DNA from: Thermoplasmata archaeon
GTDB taxonomy: Archaea > Thermoplasmatota > Thermoplasmata > Lutacidiplasmatales > UBA184
DNA length: 64,000 nt
Assembly: GCA_035532555.1 (NCBI GenBank)
Contig: DATKQS010000020.1
Location: forward strand, 62,001-126,000
Direction: 5' to 3'
This document shows positions 9,492 to 18,448 of the stretch, in pieces (position 1 is the first letter of the stretch; each line of letters starts with the position of its first letter). The notes under the pieces were generated by a model. That model was given only the letters and a program-made list of their open reading frames with translations, made no database searches and was not told the DNA's origin. The translations under genes and the position numbers were made by a program.

Positions 9492-10268
9492 CTACGGGGG
9501 GCGGTCGGCGCCGGCGTCGATCCATGCCAGCCGGTCGAGAGTTCGGAAACCGAGGCGCTCGTACATACGGCGGGCGGGGTCGTTGTCCTCGCGCACGTAG
9601 AGCGTAGGGCGGGCCCCGGCGGCACGAGCGGTGGCCATGGCGGCGGCCGTGAGGGCCGCGCCGTGCCCGCGACCGCGTGCCCCGGGTTCGACGTAGATGC
9701 CATTGAGGACCCAGATGTCGGGAAGCCGGACACCGGCGGAGGCCGCCCCTACGATGCGGTCGCCTTCGAACGCGCCCCACGCGACGTTCACGGCCGGATC
9801 GAACGTTCGATACCCGTTCACGAGCGGACTGTCGATCGTCCCGGCCCACGCGCGAAGTCGCTCGGCGTCGAGCGCGCCCATGGCACGGACCGAGGAGGGC
9901 GAGGCCGAGACCGAGGTCCGGGGAAGCTCCGCTACGAGTCGGAGCACGGAGTACGCCTCGACGGGAGCGAGGGCGCTTCGAACCCGGGCCCCCGCCTCCT
10001 CCGGTACGACCGCGACGACCGGCCGCGGAGGAAGTGCCGACGCCAGCGCCGCGGCCTCGTCTCCGGGTCCGACCCAGTGCACGATGGTCGCTTTCGGATC
10101 GCCCGACCACACTAGGAGGTAGGCCAAGGTCGTCTGGGCCGTTCGATAGGAGACGAACCGGGCCCGGATCGGTTCGTGATCAAGATCCCACAGGGCGTAG
10201 GCATGCCGGACGGGGTCCTTCCGGGACGCCTCGAGCAGCCACGCTCGATCGATGCCATCGATCACCAT
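9492..10268 (-). CDS. GNAT-family N-acetyltransferase (FR47-like)
   Basis: 258 residues from ATG 10268, preceded by a GGAGGTGA ribosome site about a dozen bases upstream; a GTG at 10283 inside that site is less likely. The C-terminal half carries the acetyl-CoA loop GARGRGHGAALT and a closing YVREDNDPARRMYERLGF segment, both typical of GNAT enzymes. The N-terminal half is a second, poorly conserved GNAT-like lobe. The substrate is unknown. It stands alone on the minus strand, divergent from the TIGR02757 gene. Confidence 0.85.
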   Translation of the reverse strand: MVIDGIDRAWLLEASRKDPVRHAYALWDLDHEPIRARFVSYRTAQTTLAYLLVWSGDPKATIVHWVGPGDEAAALASALPPRPVVAVVPEEAGARVRSALAPVEAYSVLRLVAELPRTSVSASPSSVRAMGALDAERLRAWAGTIDSPLVNGYRTFDPAVNVAWGAFEGDRIVGAASAGVRLPDIWVLNGIYVEPGARGRGHGAALTAAAMATARAAGARPTLYVREDNDPARRMYERLGFRTLDRLAWIDAGADRPP

Positions 10269-10348
10269 CCCGGGGCGGTTCACCTCCCGGCCATGCCATC
10301 GGCGTAGTTATGCGATGGGCCCGCGCCGATCGAGGGGCTCGGGGCAAG

Positions 10349-10357
10349 GGTAAATCT
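10349..10357 (+). promoter_or_regulatory. TATA box for the TIGR02757 gene
   Basis: A GTAAATCTC-like A/T patch in very G+C-rich sequence, centred about 26 nt before ATG 10378. The spacing predicts a leaderless or nearly leaderless transcript, as seen at other starts in this window. Confidence 0.45.
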
Positions 10358-10377
10358 CGATCCGCCGTCCATCCTCC

Positions 10378-11265
10378 ATGGTCCGCGTGCATCGGCCGAC
10401 CCCGGAGTTCGCGGATCACCTGCGCGTCCTGTACGACCGCTTCCCCTTCGATCGGTCGCTCGCCGATGACCCGATCTCGGTGGTACGTCCCCTCGCGTTG
10501 GACCCACGGCGCGGGGAGATCGCGGGGATCTTCGCCGCCACGCTCGCGATCGGGAACACGACCGCGATCCGCGGGGCGATCGGCCGGCTCGCGGATGCCG
10601 CGGATGGGGACCTCGGCTCGTTCATCGCAACGATCCCCTCCGTCGAACGGCGGCACCGGCTGCGCGAGTTCCGGCATCGATGGATCCGCGGCGATCAGCT
10701 CGCGTACCTCTCCGACCGTCTCGAAGTGATCTACGCGTCGGGTGAGACGCTCGAGTCGATATTCGCAAACGGGATGCGGGACGGGGGCTTTGCGGACGGA
10801 TTGGATGCGCTCGCACGACGATTGCGCTCGCCCACCCGTTCCCGGGGCCCGCGACCTCCCCGCGGCTACCGAGAGCTCTTTCCGAGCCCGCTCGATCCGA
10901 GCCACAGTCCGGCGAAGCGACTGACCCTCTTCGTGCGCTGGATGGTCCGCGCGCGCTACCCCGATCTCGGATACTGGCACACCGTCCCCACGGGAGAGCT
11001 GCGGGTCCCGCTCGACCAGCACGTCCACTGGATCGCCTACAATCTCGGGCTGACCCAGCGGCGGACCCGATCGTGGACCACGGTCGAGGAAGTGACCCAG
11101 GCCCTGCGCCAGATCGATCCCATCGACCCGATCAAGTTCGACTTCGTGCTCTGCCACACGGGGATCTCGGGAGACTGCCCGAAGGAGCGGGACATCCGTA
11201 TCTGCGGACCGTGCGCGGTCCGGCCGGACTGCCGCTTGTGGCACGGGCGACGGAGCGCGGCATGA
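10378..11265 (+). CDS. TIGR02757/DUF2400 family protein with C-terminal cysteine cluster
   Basis: 295 residues. The family core is recognisable: KRLTLFVRWMVRARYPDLGYW, PLDQHVHWIAYNLGL and QIDPIDPIKFDFVLC. Members have a helix-hairpin-helix, endonuclease III-like fold, and no activity is firmly established. This copy ends with Cys267-X8-Cys276-X2-Cys279-X5-Cys285, close to the C-X6-C-X2-C-X5-C [4Fe-4S] loop of endonuclease III and MutY, so an iron-sulfur cluster is plausible. A nucleic-acid repair or processing role is inferred. The stop overlaps the next ATG (ATGA). Confidence 0.85.
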   Translation: MVRVHRPTPEFADHLRVLYDRFPFDRSLADDPISVVRPLALDPRRGEIAGIFAATLAIGNTTAIRGAIGRLADAADGDLGSFIATIPSVERRHRLREFRHRWIRGDQLAYLSDRLEVIYASGETLESIFANGMRDGGFADGLDALARRLRSPTRSRGPRPPRGYRELFPSPLDPSHSPAKRLTLFVRWMVRARYPDLGYWHTVPTGELRVPLDQHVHWIAYNLGLTQRRTRSWTTVEEVTQALRQIDPIDPIKFDFVLCHTGISGDCPKERDIRICGPCAVRPDCRLWHGRRSAA

Positions 11266-11657
11266 GCTTCGGGTCCCCGCCGGTCATCGATCCGCGCATC
11301 ATCGACCGGTTCCGCAACGCAGGCCGGTCGATCCAGTGGCAGTCGGTGGTGCCGAATGAAGGGGGAAGTCCCCGGGCCCGCATCGCCACCCTGCACGAGC
11401 AGCCCGCGCGCGTCGAAGAACGAGAGACCGTGTCGGGCCGTGAGATGATCGTGGACTCGGGGCCGGTCGGAGCGCTCGTCTTGGTCCTCGAGGTCGATCG
11501 TCGCGGACTCCCGCACGCACTCGATCCGGTCGCCGCAGGCGAGATCGAGGGGTTCCCCGACGGGGCGTTGAGGGCGGTCTGGGAAATCGGGCCGGTGCCG
11601 GCCCCGGGTACGGTCTGGAAGGACGTCCTCGATCTTGCGCGCTATGCCTTGCGCTAG
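11262..11657 (+). CDS. Uncharacterised 131-residue protein coupled to the TIGR02757 gene
   Basis: ATG 11262 overlaps the TGA of the upstream gene, so the two are probably translated together. The protein is soluble, without cysteines, signal peptide or membrane segment, and looks like an alpha/beta fold: GALVLVLEVDRRG is a plausible central strand. I do not recognise a family. Its tight coupling suggests a partner or regulator of the upstream protein. Confidence 0.7.
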   Translation: MSFGSPPVIDPRIIDRFRNAGRSIQWQSVVPNEGGSPRARIATLHEQPARVEERETVSGREMIVDSGPVGALVLVLEVDRRGLPHALDPVAAGEIEGFPDGALRAVWEIGPVPAPGTVWKDVLDLARYALR

Positions 11658-11739
11658 CCGACGGCACGGATCGCCTTCTAGTGGGCCGGTCCGAGCACCC
11701 GAAGTGACCTCGTTACCTCGGGAAGTGTACGCCCAACAA

Positions 11740-11748
11740 CGATTATCT
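11740..11748 (+). promoter_or_regulatory. CGATTATCT promoter element ahead of the first MFS gene
   Basis: The 9-mer CGATTATCT ends 38 bases before ATG 11787 and recurs exactly about 50 bases before the start of the second, paralogous MFS gene (13509-13517). It is the only A/T-rich patch in the intergenic stretch and is probably the TATA region or a shared control site kept after gene duplication. Confidence 0.5.
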
Positions 11749-11786
11749 GCCTCCGCGGGAACCCGTTCCATCTCCCCGGTTGATCC

Positions 11787-13520
11787 ATGAGCCCCGAGGC
11801 AACCTCCAACGTCTCCGCGAGCGCGCCGGTGATGACCGCCGCCGGCGGTCGCGTCTACAATCCACGCACGGCGATGGTCGTCCTCGTGATCATCGCCGGC
11901 ATGGCACTGATGGTCACGTACGTCGAGACGATGGTCCTGCCGGCCTTCTCCACGTTCCAGACGTTCTTCGGACTCCCCGCTACCTCGCAGTCGACGGCGA
12001 CGATCACCTGGATCGTCTCGGCGTATCTCCTCGTCGGAACGATCGCCACCCCGATCTTCGGCCGTCTCGGGGACATCTACGGCAAGAAGCGCATGCTGCT
12101 GGTCGCCATGTCGATCTACGCGGCCGCGGTCACGGTGGCCGGATTCACTCCCAACATCGGTTCGGCGCTCGGGGTCTCCACCCCCAACCAGATCTACCTG
12201 TTGATCGGCGTTCGTGCGATCCAGGGGATCGGGATGGGGATGTTCCCCCTCGGGTTCGCGATGCTGCCCGAGGTCTTCCCCGCGGCCCGGGTCGGCGAGT
12301 CGCAGGGGATCGTTTCAGCGATGTTCGCGGCGGGCGCCGCGCTCGGATTGGTCGGCGGCGGCTGGATCTCCCAGAGCTACGGCTGGCAGGTGACGTACCA
12401 CACGGTGATCCCGGTCGCGATCATCCTGGTCGTGGCCGCCGCCCTCCTCTTGCGGGAGTCGCCGACTCTCGTGAAGGAGTCGGTCGATATTCCCGGGGTG
12501 TCGAGCCTAGGTTTCGGTCTCGCGATGCTCTTACTCGGGATCACGGAAGGAGCGGATTGGGGGTGGACGAACTTCAACGGGGCCTCGCTCGGGCCGCTCC
12601 CCTGGGGCGTTCCGGAGTTCTTCATCCTCGCCGCGGTCGGCTTCGCGTTCTTCATCTGGTGGGAGGATCGGACGAAGGAACCGGTCGTGCGTCTCGCCTC
12701 GCTCAAGATCCGGAACATCCTGGTCAGCAACGTCAACGGGCTCCTCGTAGGGATCGCCATGTTCCTGATGTTCGTGTCCGACACGATCCTGTTCGAGTAC
12801 ACGCTCAACACCGGGTCGAGCCCGCTCGGGCCGCTGAGTGGCTACACCGGATCCGGCTTCGGGTTCACTCCGCTGACCATGGGACTGCTCACGCTGCCCG
12901 CCGCACTCGGGATGCTCACCTTCGGCCCGATCCTCGGACGTAGGGTCGGACGTGTCGGCCCCAAGCCGATCATGATGCTCGGCTTCGCGCTCATCTCGAT
13001 CGGCGGCTTCGGCCTGATCTGGCTCAACCACATCCTGATCGCGGTCGTGATCCTGCCGATCCTCGTCCTGGTCGGGATCGTCGGCGTGCTGATCGCGATG
13101 TCCAATGTGATCGTCCTGTCGGTCTCACCGAAGGAGCTCGGGATCCAGACGGGGATGAACCAGACGTTCCGCAACCTCGGTTCCGCGATCGGCCCGGTGC
13201 TCGTCGCGAGCATCCTCGCGAGCTTCACCACGACCTACCTCTTGACCTACTCGGGGGGCACGATCCCGGTCAGCGGGTTCACCGACGCCGGCTTCCAGAC
13301 CTGCTTCGCGGCGGTCACGCTTCTCGGCGTCGTGGGCTTCGGGTTCAGCCTCGCACTGAGGAACTACCGCTTCGCGGCCGACGGAACGCGAGAGGATGCG
13401 GGGACGCCCAACGGAGCGCCGCCGAGCCCCCGGCCCGGCGAAGGGGCGTGGCCCGAGGTCGCTCATCCTGCCTCTCCCGGCTCCTCGGCCGCGCTCTCCT
13501 CGGGCAAGCGATTATCTTAG
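11787..13520 (+). CDS. MFS transporter, DHA2 (EmrB/QacA-like) family, copy 1
   Basis: 577 residues with about 14 predicted membrane helices. The first helix carries an acidic residue in MVTYVETMVLPAF, the position of the charged residue in QacA/EmrB proton antiporters. The loop 2-3 motif A reads GRLGDIYGKKR. A second conserved segment is QGIGMGMFPLGFAMLPE. The C-terminus is a Pro/Ser-rich cytosolic tail of about 45 residues. Expected role is proton-coupled export of drugs or hydrophobic compounds; the substrate cannot be told. The next gene is a close paralogue, so this is a tandem duplication. Confidence 0.92.
   Translation: MSPEATSNVSASAPVMTAAGGRVYNPRTAMVVLVIIAGMALMVTYVETMVLPAFSTFQTFFGLPATSQSTATITWIVSAYLLVGTIATPIFGRLGDIYGKKRMLLVAMSIYAAAVTVAGFTPNIGSALGVSTPNQIYLLIGVRAIQGIGMGMFPLGFAMLPEVFPAARVGESQGIVSAMFAAGAALGLVGGGWISQSYGWQVTYHTVIPVAIILVVAAALLLRESPTLVKESVDIPGVSSLGFGLAMLLLGITEGADWGWTNFNGASLGPLPWGVPEFFILAAVGFAFFIWWEDRTKEPVVRLASLKIRNILVSNVNGLLVGIAMFLMFVSDTILFEYTLNTGSSPLGPLSGYTGSGFGFTPLTMGLLTLPAALGMLTFGPILGRRVGRVGPKPIMMLGFALISIGGFGLIWLNHILIAVVILPILVLVGIVGVLIAMSNVIVLSVSPKELGIQTGMNQTFRNLGSAIGPVLVASILASFTTTYLLTYSGGTIPVSGFTDAGFQTCFAAVTLLGVVGFGFSLALRNYRFAADGTREDAGTPNGAPPSPRPGEGAWPEVAHPASPGSSAALSSGKRLS
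13509..13517 (+). promoter_or_regulatory. CGATTATCT element ahead of the second MFS gene
   Basis: Identical to the 9-mer before the first MFS gene. It overlaps the last codons of copy 1, indicating that copy 2 can be transcribed from its own promoter rather than only by read-through. Confidence 0.45.
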
Positions 13521-13567
13521 CGGATCCCTAAGGAGCCCCGGGCCGCGGCCGCAGCCCGGGGATCGAG

Positions 13568-15181
13568 TTGGGAGGGCTCCCCACCGCGACGAGCGCATCC
13601 GCGTCCGTCTTCGCCGCCGTGGGCGGGCGCCGCTTCGATCGCCACCAGGCATTGATCGCGCTCGTCATCATTGCCGGGATGACGTTCATGATCACCTACG
13701 TCGAAACGATGGTGATCCCAGCCTTCGAGACGTTCTACAACTTCTTCGATCACCCATCGGACACGACGATCGCCTGGATCCTCTCGGCGTACCTGCTCGT
13801 CGGGACGATCGCGACCCCGATCTTCGGCAAGCTCGGCGACATCTACGGCAAGAAGAAGATGATGCTGGTCGCAATGGCGATCTACGCTGGCGCCGTGCTC
13901 TGCGCGGGCTTCTCCCCGAACATCGGAGCGGCGTTCGGGGTCTCGCGCGCGGACCAGGTCTATCTCCTGATCGGCTTGCGGGCGGTCCAAGGGATCGGCA
14001 TGGGGATGCTGCCCCTCGGGTTCGCGATGCTGCCCGAACTGTTCCCGGCCGACCGGGTCGGCCAGGCCCAGGGCCTCATCAGCGCGATGTTCGCGGCGGG
14101 GGCGTGTCTCGGCCTGGTCGGGGGCGGCTACCTCGCTCAGACGTACGGCTGGACGTTCACCTATCACACGGTCGTCCCGGTGGCGATCCTCCTCCCGCTC
14201 CTCGCGGCGTGGAAGGTTCCGGAGTCGATGAGCCGAACGGCCTCGAGCATCGACATTCCCGGCATCACGGCCCTCGGGCTCGGGATCGCGGCCTTGATGC
14301 TCGGCATCAGCGACGGTTCGGTCCGAGGTTGGACGAACTTCTCGTCAATCTACTTCGGTCCGGTCCCCTGGGGCGCGCCGGAGTTCTTCCTCGCGAGCGT
14401 CCTCCTCCTGGGGTTCTTCGCGTACTGGGAAGGGCACACCCGAGAGCCGGTGATACGGCTCGCTTCGCTCCGCGCGCGCAACATCCTCGTCGCGAACGTC
14501 GATGGGTTCGTCGTGGGAGCGACGATGTTCCTATCGTTCACCACGAACACCTACCTCATCGAGCTGCCGTATCCGCCCGGCTTCGCGCAGCCGGAGTTCA
14601 TCATGGGGCTGATCGTGCTGCCCGGCGCCATCTCGATCCTGGTGTTGGGGCCGCTCTTCGGCCGATGGGTCTCGCGCTGGGGACCGAAACCGGTCCTGCT
14701 GATGGGTTTCGCCCTGATGGCCATCGGCGGGCTCCTGCTCACCCAGATCGCCGACCCGAGCCAGAGCACGTTCTCGACCGGGAGCGGATTTCCCGTCCCG
14801 CTGTTGATGCTGATCGCGCCGATGCTGCTCTTCGCCGGCAACACCGCCGCGCTGATCGCGGTCTCGAACGTGATCGTGCTCGGCGTGCGGTCGAGCGAGC
14901 TCGGAGTGCAGACCGCCATGAACCAGACGTTCCGCAACCTCGGCAGTGCGCTCGCGCCCGTCATCGTCACCTCGATCCTGGTCGCGCTCGCCTCGGGAAC
15001 CTTCGAGGGGAATCCGATGTACACGGTCGCTGGGTTCCAGGTCGCCTACGCTCTCCTCGCGGGGATATCGCTGTTCGCGTTGATCGTCGCACTCGCGCTC
15101 CGCAACTACACGCGGGGAGCGACGGCCCCCTCGGACACGAACGCCGAACCTCTAGCGTCCGGCGCCACGCCGACGATCTAG
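13568..15181 (+). CDS. MFS transporter, DHA2 family, copy 2
   Basis: 537 residues. There is no ATG before the first membrane helix; a TTG at 13568 gives an N-terminus of the same length as copy 1 and is the best start, with a GTG at codon 18 as alternative. It shares with copy 1 the acidic first helix (ITYVETMVIPAF), motif A GKLGDIYGKKKM and the QGIGMGMLPLGFAMLPE segment, but lacks most of the C-terminal tail. About 14 helices. Substrate unknown; divergence between the copies suggests different substrates or a paired exporter. Confidence 0.9.
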   Translation: MGGLPTATSASASVFAAVGGRRFDRHQALIALVIIAGMTFMITYVETMVIPAFETFYNFFDHPSDTTIAWILSAYLLVGTIATPIFGKLGDIYGKKKMMLVAMAIYAGAVLCAGFSPNIGAAFGVSRADQVYLLIGLRAVQGIGMGMLPLGFAMLPELFPADRVGQAQGLISAMFAAGACLGLVGGGYLAQTYGWTFTYHTVVPVAILLPLLAAWKVPESMSRTASSIDIPGITALGLGIAALMLGISDGSVRGWTNFSSIYFGPVPWGAPEFFLASVLLLGFFAYWEGHTREPVIRLASLRARNILVANVDGFVVGATMFLSFTTNTYLIELPYPPGFAQPEFIMGLIVLPGAISILVLGPLFGRWVSRWGPKPVLLMGFALMAIGGLLLTQIADPSQSTFSTGSGFPVPLLMLIAPMLLFAGNTAALIAVSNVIVLGVRSSELGVQTAMNQTFRNLGSALAPVIVTSILVALASGTFEGNPMYTVAGFQVAYALLAGISLFALIVALALRNYTRGATAPSDTNAEPLASGATPTI

Positions 15182-15188
15182 TGCGTGC

Positions 15189-17972
15189 CTAGGAGCAACC
15201 GCTGGTCGCCCCGCAGACCGTGCATGCGTAGCACGTCCCGCTGCGCACCATGATCCCGCCGCAGATGTGGCACGACGGAGCGTCCTCCGACATCCTTCCC
15301 GTAGAGGGAGGAGGCGGGACGAACGCATCGAGGGGCTTGACGTCGAGGCGCACGGTCGGGGCCACCGAGGCCGACGTCGGCATGCCCCCGTGACCGTTCC
15401 CGTTCAACTCCGAGGGGTTGTCGAGCCCGATGGAGTGCCGTTCCTCTTCGGTCAGGAACTCGATCGCCATCCAGCGGGCGACATAGTCCGGGATCGATTT
15501 GGCGAACCGGACCTTCGGGTTGTTGGTCGCGCCGGCGGGCTCGAAGCGCATGTGGGCGAGCTTGCGCACCAGATCCTTGAGCGGCACCCCATGCTGGAGC
15601 GCCATCGACATCGAGATCCCGAGGGAATCCATCAGGCCGTTGACCGTCGAGCCCTCCTTCGTGACCCGGAAGAACAGTTCGCCGGGACGCCCGTCGGGGT
15701 ACAGCCCGACCGTGACGTAGCCGTCGTGGCCGCCGACCTGGAAGTGGTGCGTGATCGCCTTGCGCTCGTCGGGGAGGCGCTCGCGCTGGGGCGCCCGCGG
15801 ACCGCCCGCGACCTTCGCGGTGCCCTTGCTGGTCTCGAACGGCTGGGAGGCCTTGCAGCCGTCCCGGTAGAGCGCGACCGACTTGATCCCCAGCTGCCAG
15901 GCCTCGAGGTAGATCTTCTCGATGTCCTCCACCGTCGCGTCGTTCGGGAGGTTGATCGTCTTGGAGGCCCCTCCCGATAGGAACGGCTGGACGGCGCCGA
16001 GCATGTGCAGGTGGCCGAGCGGGCCGATCGTTCGGTGGCCGCCCATCGGTGCGAGCGCACAGTCGAACACGCTGAGGTGTTCCGGCTTCAGGTCCGGCGC
16101 CCCCTCGATCGTTCCGTTCTTCTCGATGTGTGCGACGATCCGCTGGACCTCCGCCGGAGAGTAGCCGAGCGCGACGAGCCCGTCGGGGACCGTGCGGTTG
16201 ACCATCTTGATCGCGCCGCCTCCGACAAGGTTTTTGGTCTTGACCAGCGCGAGCTCGGGCTCGAGCCCGAGAGTATCGCAGCCCATCAATAGGCCGATCG
16301 TGCCGGTCGGGGCGATGACGGAGATCTGAGCGTTGCGGTAGCCCCAGAGCTCGCCGGCCTTGACCGTGTCGTGCCAGCGGTCCGCGGCGACCCGGGCGAA
16401 CGAGGTGAGGCGCGGATCGTTCGCCGGGATCTTGCCCGCGGCCGCGGAGTGCTTGCTCATGACGCGCAGCATCGGGGCGCGGTTCTTGTCGAACCCCGCG
16501 AACGGGCCGACGCGCTTGGCGATCTCGGCGCTCATGTGGTAGCCCTCCCCGGAGAGGACCGCGGAGATCGAGGTCGCGAGCGAGCGGCCCGCGTCGGAGT
16601 CGTAGGCGAGTCCGTAGTGCATCAGGAGCGCACCGAGGTTCGCATACCCGAGACCGAGAGGCCGGAAGTCGTGAGAATTCTGAGCGATCGCGGCCGTGGG
16701 ATAGCTCGACGAGTCGACGAGGATCTCCATCGCGAAGATCATCGTGCGAGTGGCCTGACGGAATAGCTCGATGTCGAAGTTTCCTCGAGCATCGAGGAAT
16801 TTCATCAGGTTGATCGACGCGAGGTTGCACGCCGTGTCGTCGAGGAACAAGTACTCGCTGCACGGGTTGGAGGCGTTAATGCGCCCGGAGTTGGCGCAGG
16901 TGTGCCAATCGTTCGTGACGTCGTCAAACTGCACGCCGGGATCGCCGCAGCGCCAGGCGGCGACGGCGAGCTTGCGCCAGAGATCGCGGGCCTGGTAGGC
17001 CCTCGCGATGGCGTGGTCGGTGCGATTGTACGTCTTCCACTCGCCGTCCCGCTTCACCGCCTCCATGAAGGCGTCCGGGATGCGGACGGAGTGGTTCGCG
17101 TTTTGGTAGGCGATGGAGGCGTACGCGGAATCGGGATCGGTGCCATCGAAGTTCGCGCTGTATCCTTCGCGGATGAGCGCGGCGGCCTTGTCCTCCTCCT
17201 TGACCTTGCAGTCGATGAACTCGGCGATGTCGGGGTGATCCATGTTGAGGATCACCATCTTCGCCGCGCGGCGCGTCGTCCCGCCGGACTTGATCACGCC
17301 GGCGAGGGCGTCGAACGCACGCATGAACGATACCGGGCCCGAGGCGATCCCACCTCCGCTCAGGTGCTCGTGGCTGCCGCGCAACTGCGAGAGGTTCGAT
17401 CCCGTGCCGCTGCCGCCCTTGAACAGGCGTCCTTCGCTCGTCGCGAGGGCGAGGATCGAATCCATGTCGTCGGTGACCGACTGGATGAAACAGGCCGAGC
17501 ACTGGGGCGGCTCGCGGACCCCGACATTGAACCAGACGGGGCTGTTGAACGCCGCCATCTGCTGGACCATGAGGTAGGAGAGGCTCTCCTCGAGCTGCGT
17601 CGACTCCTCGGGGAGATCGAGGTAGCCGAGTTCGAGGCCCTTGCGAGCGATCCAGTGGCATACGCGCCGGATCATGCCGTCGACCGAGTCTTCGCGGCGG
17701 CCCTGAATGATGCGGAAGTACTTCGACGCGGCGATGTTGATCGAGGTGTCCGACCACGACGTCGGAGCGTGGATTCCCTTCAGCTCGAAGATCGTCTTGC
17801 CCTCGGCGTTCTTGATGACCGCGTCGTAATTCCTCCACTCGACGGTGTCGAACGCGGCCTTCCCCCTCGGGGTGAGGCGGGGGACCGGGATCGGTTCGTC
17901 GCCGTAGGCGGTCGTCGGTCGGCTGTGGGCCTCCTCGTTCGAGGGGGCGGCTCGCTTCTTTGCTAGTGCCAT
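15189..17972 (-). CDS. nrdJ: Adenosylcobalamin-dependent (class II) ribonucleotide reductase
   Basis: 927 residues from ATG 17972; the frame stays open 42 codons further but that part has no family resemblance. It reduces ribonucleotides to deoxyribonucleotides using a B12-derived radical. Visible: SDTSINIAASKYFR near the start, QCSACF with the first redox Cys, the radical-site loop NPCSEY, SVIAPTGTIGLLMG, and a C-terminal zinc-ribbon-like tail CHICGG...CYACTVCG with the Cys pair that re-reduces the active site. It is the only ribonucleotide reductase in view. The 5' leader appears long, about 190 bases, with an inverted repeat. Confidence 0.96.
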   Translation of the reverse strand: MALAKKRAAPSNEEAHSRPTTAYGDEPIPVPRLTPRGKAAFDTVEWRNYDAVIKNAEGKTIFELKGIHAPTSWSDTSINIAASKYFRIIQGRREDSVDGMIRRVCHWIARKGLELGYLDLPEESTQLEESLSYLMVQQMAAFNSPVWFNVGVREPPQCSACFIQSVTDDMDSILALATSEGRLFKGGSGTGSNLSQLRGSHEHLSGGGIASGPVSFMRAFDALAGVIKSGGTTRRAAKMVILNMDHPDIAEFIDCKVKEEDKAAALIREGYSANFDGTDPDSAYASIAYQNANHSVRIPDAFMEAVKRDGEWKTYNRTDHAIARAYQARDLWRKLAVAAWRCGDPGVQFDDVTNDWHTCANSGRINASNPCSEYLFLDDTACNLASINLMKFLDARGNFDIELFRQATRTMIFAMEILVDSSSYPTAAIAQNSHDFRPLGLGYANLGALLMHYGLAYDSDAGRSLATSISAVLSGEGYHMSAEIAKRVGPFAGFDKNRAPMLRVMSKHSAAAGKIPANDPRLTSFARVAADRWHDTVKAGELWGYRNAQISVIAPTGTIGLLMGCDTLGLEPELALVKTKNLVGGGAIKMVNRTVPDGLVALGYSPAEVQRIVAHIEKNGTIEGAPDLKPEHLSVFDCALAPMGGHRTIGPLGHLHMLGAVQPFLSGGASKTINLPNDATVEDIEKIYLEAWQLGIKSVALYRDGCKASQPFETSKGTAKVAGGPRAPQRERLPDERKAITHHFQVGGHDGYVTVGLYPDGRPGELFFRVTKEGSTVNGLMDSLGISMSMALQHGVPLKDLVRKLAHMRFEPAGATNNPKVRFAKSIPDYVARWMAIEFLTEEERHSIGLDNPSELNGNGHGGMPTSASVAPTVRLDVKPLDAFVPPPPSTGRMSEDAPSCHICGGIMVRSGTCYACTVCGATSGCS

Positions 17973-18069
17973 GTACAGGCCTCTTCCCGGAGGATCAACG
18001 CGGATGTCGGACCGCAAGCGGTCACCGGCGCTACGACTCCGCGCGCTATCTCGACCTCGGTGAGGCCGC

Positions 18070-18096
18070 GAAACGCCCTCGAGAAACGGGCGTTTC
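18070..18096 (-). other. Inverted repeat in the nrdJ leader
   Basis: GAAACGCCC and GGGCGTTTC form a perfect 9-bp inverted repeat with a 9-base loop, about 100 bases upstream of the nrdJ ATG and downstream of the likely TATA box, so it should be in the mRNA. It may be an RNA hairpin or a protein-binding site controlling the reductase. No cobalamin riboswitch consensus could be fitted around it. Confidence 0.5.
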
Positions 18097-18183
18097 ACGC
18101 CGTGAGGCAGTGAGATGGAACGCGGGCGCCGATGCGCGGGACACCCGACGTGAACCCTCCAACACTGAGCAGAAGCGACGCGG

Positions 18184-18192
18184 TATATCTTA
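18184..18192 (-). promoter_or_regulatory. TATA box for nrdJ
   Basis: On the minus strand the sequence reads TAAGATATA, the only strong A/T box between nrdJ and the zinc-ribbon gene. It predicts a start near 18162 and a leader of about 190 bases, unusually long for this genome. Confidence 0.5.
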
Positions 18193-18249
18193 GCTCTGCC
18201 TCGTCGTCTCGATTTTGGCGTGTGGAGTCACGTTCGTCGCGTTCCGTCG

Positions 18250-18420
18250 TCATCGCGACGGCGTACGTGGGGCCGACGTGGCCGGAGGCGGGAGGACCCG
18301 CATGGTGCACGGCATGAGGACGCCGCAGTCCCCACAGAACATCCCCTCCTCGGCGACCCAGAGGTAGGCGCCGCAACGATCGCACTTCCGGGGATCGCCG
18401 GAATCGTTGCGGCAGACCAT
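18250..18420 (-). CDS. 56-residue zinc-ribbon protein
   Basis: Short gene read from ATG 18420 to TGA 18250. The core is a double CxxC ribbon: CDRCGAYLWV at 13-22 and CGDCGVLMPC at 29-38, with additional cysteines at 3 and 38. The tail after residue 40 is Pro/Arg-rich and probably disordered. It matches no gene I can name; such mini-ribbons in archaea often bind RNA polymerase, ribosomes or tRNA enzymes. A TATA box (minus GGTTTAAGC) lies about 33 bases upstream of the start, which supports expression. Confidence 0.75.
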   Translation of the reverse strand: MVCRNDSGDPRKCDRCGAYLWVAEEGMFCGDCGVLMPCTMRVLPPPATSAPRTPSR

Positions 18421-18448
18421 GGCTTCACCCGGAGCGAAGGGCTCGGGG

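Noticed and set aside
17973-18162. Cobalamin riboswitch ahead of nrdJ
   Set aside because: The enzyme uses B12 and the leader is long, but neither a convincing B12 box nor the known core helices could be placed; kept only as a structured leader.
18095-18385. 96-codon minus-strand frame over the zinc-ribbon gene
   Set aside because: A neighbouring frame encodes the well-formed double-CxxC ribbon with a TATA box; this frame has no recognisable features.
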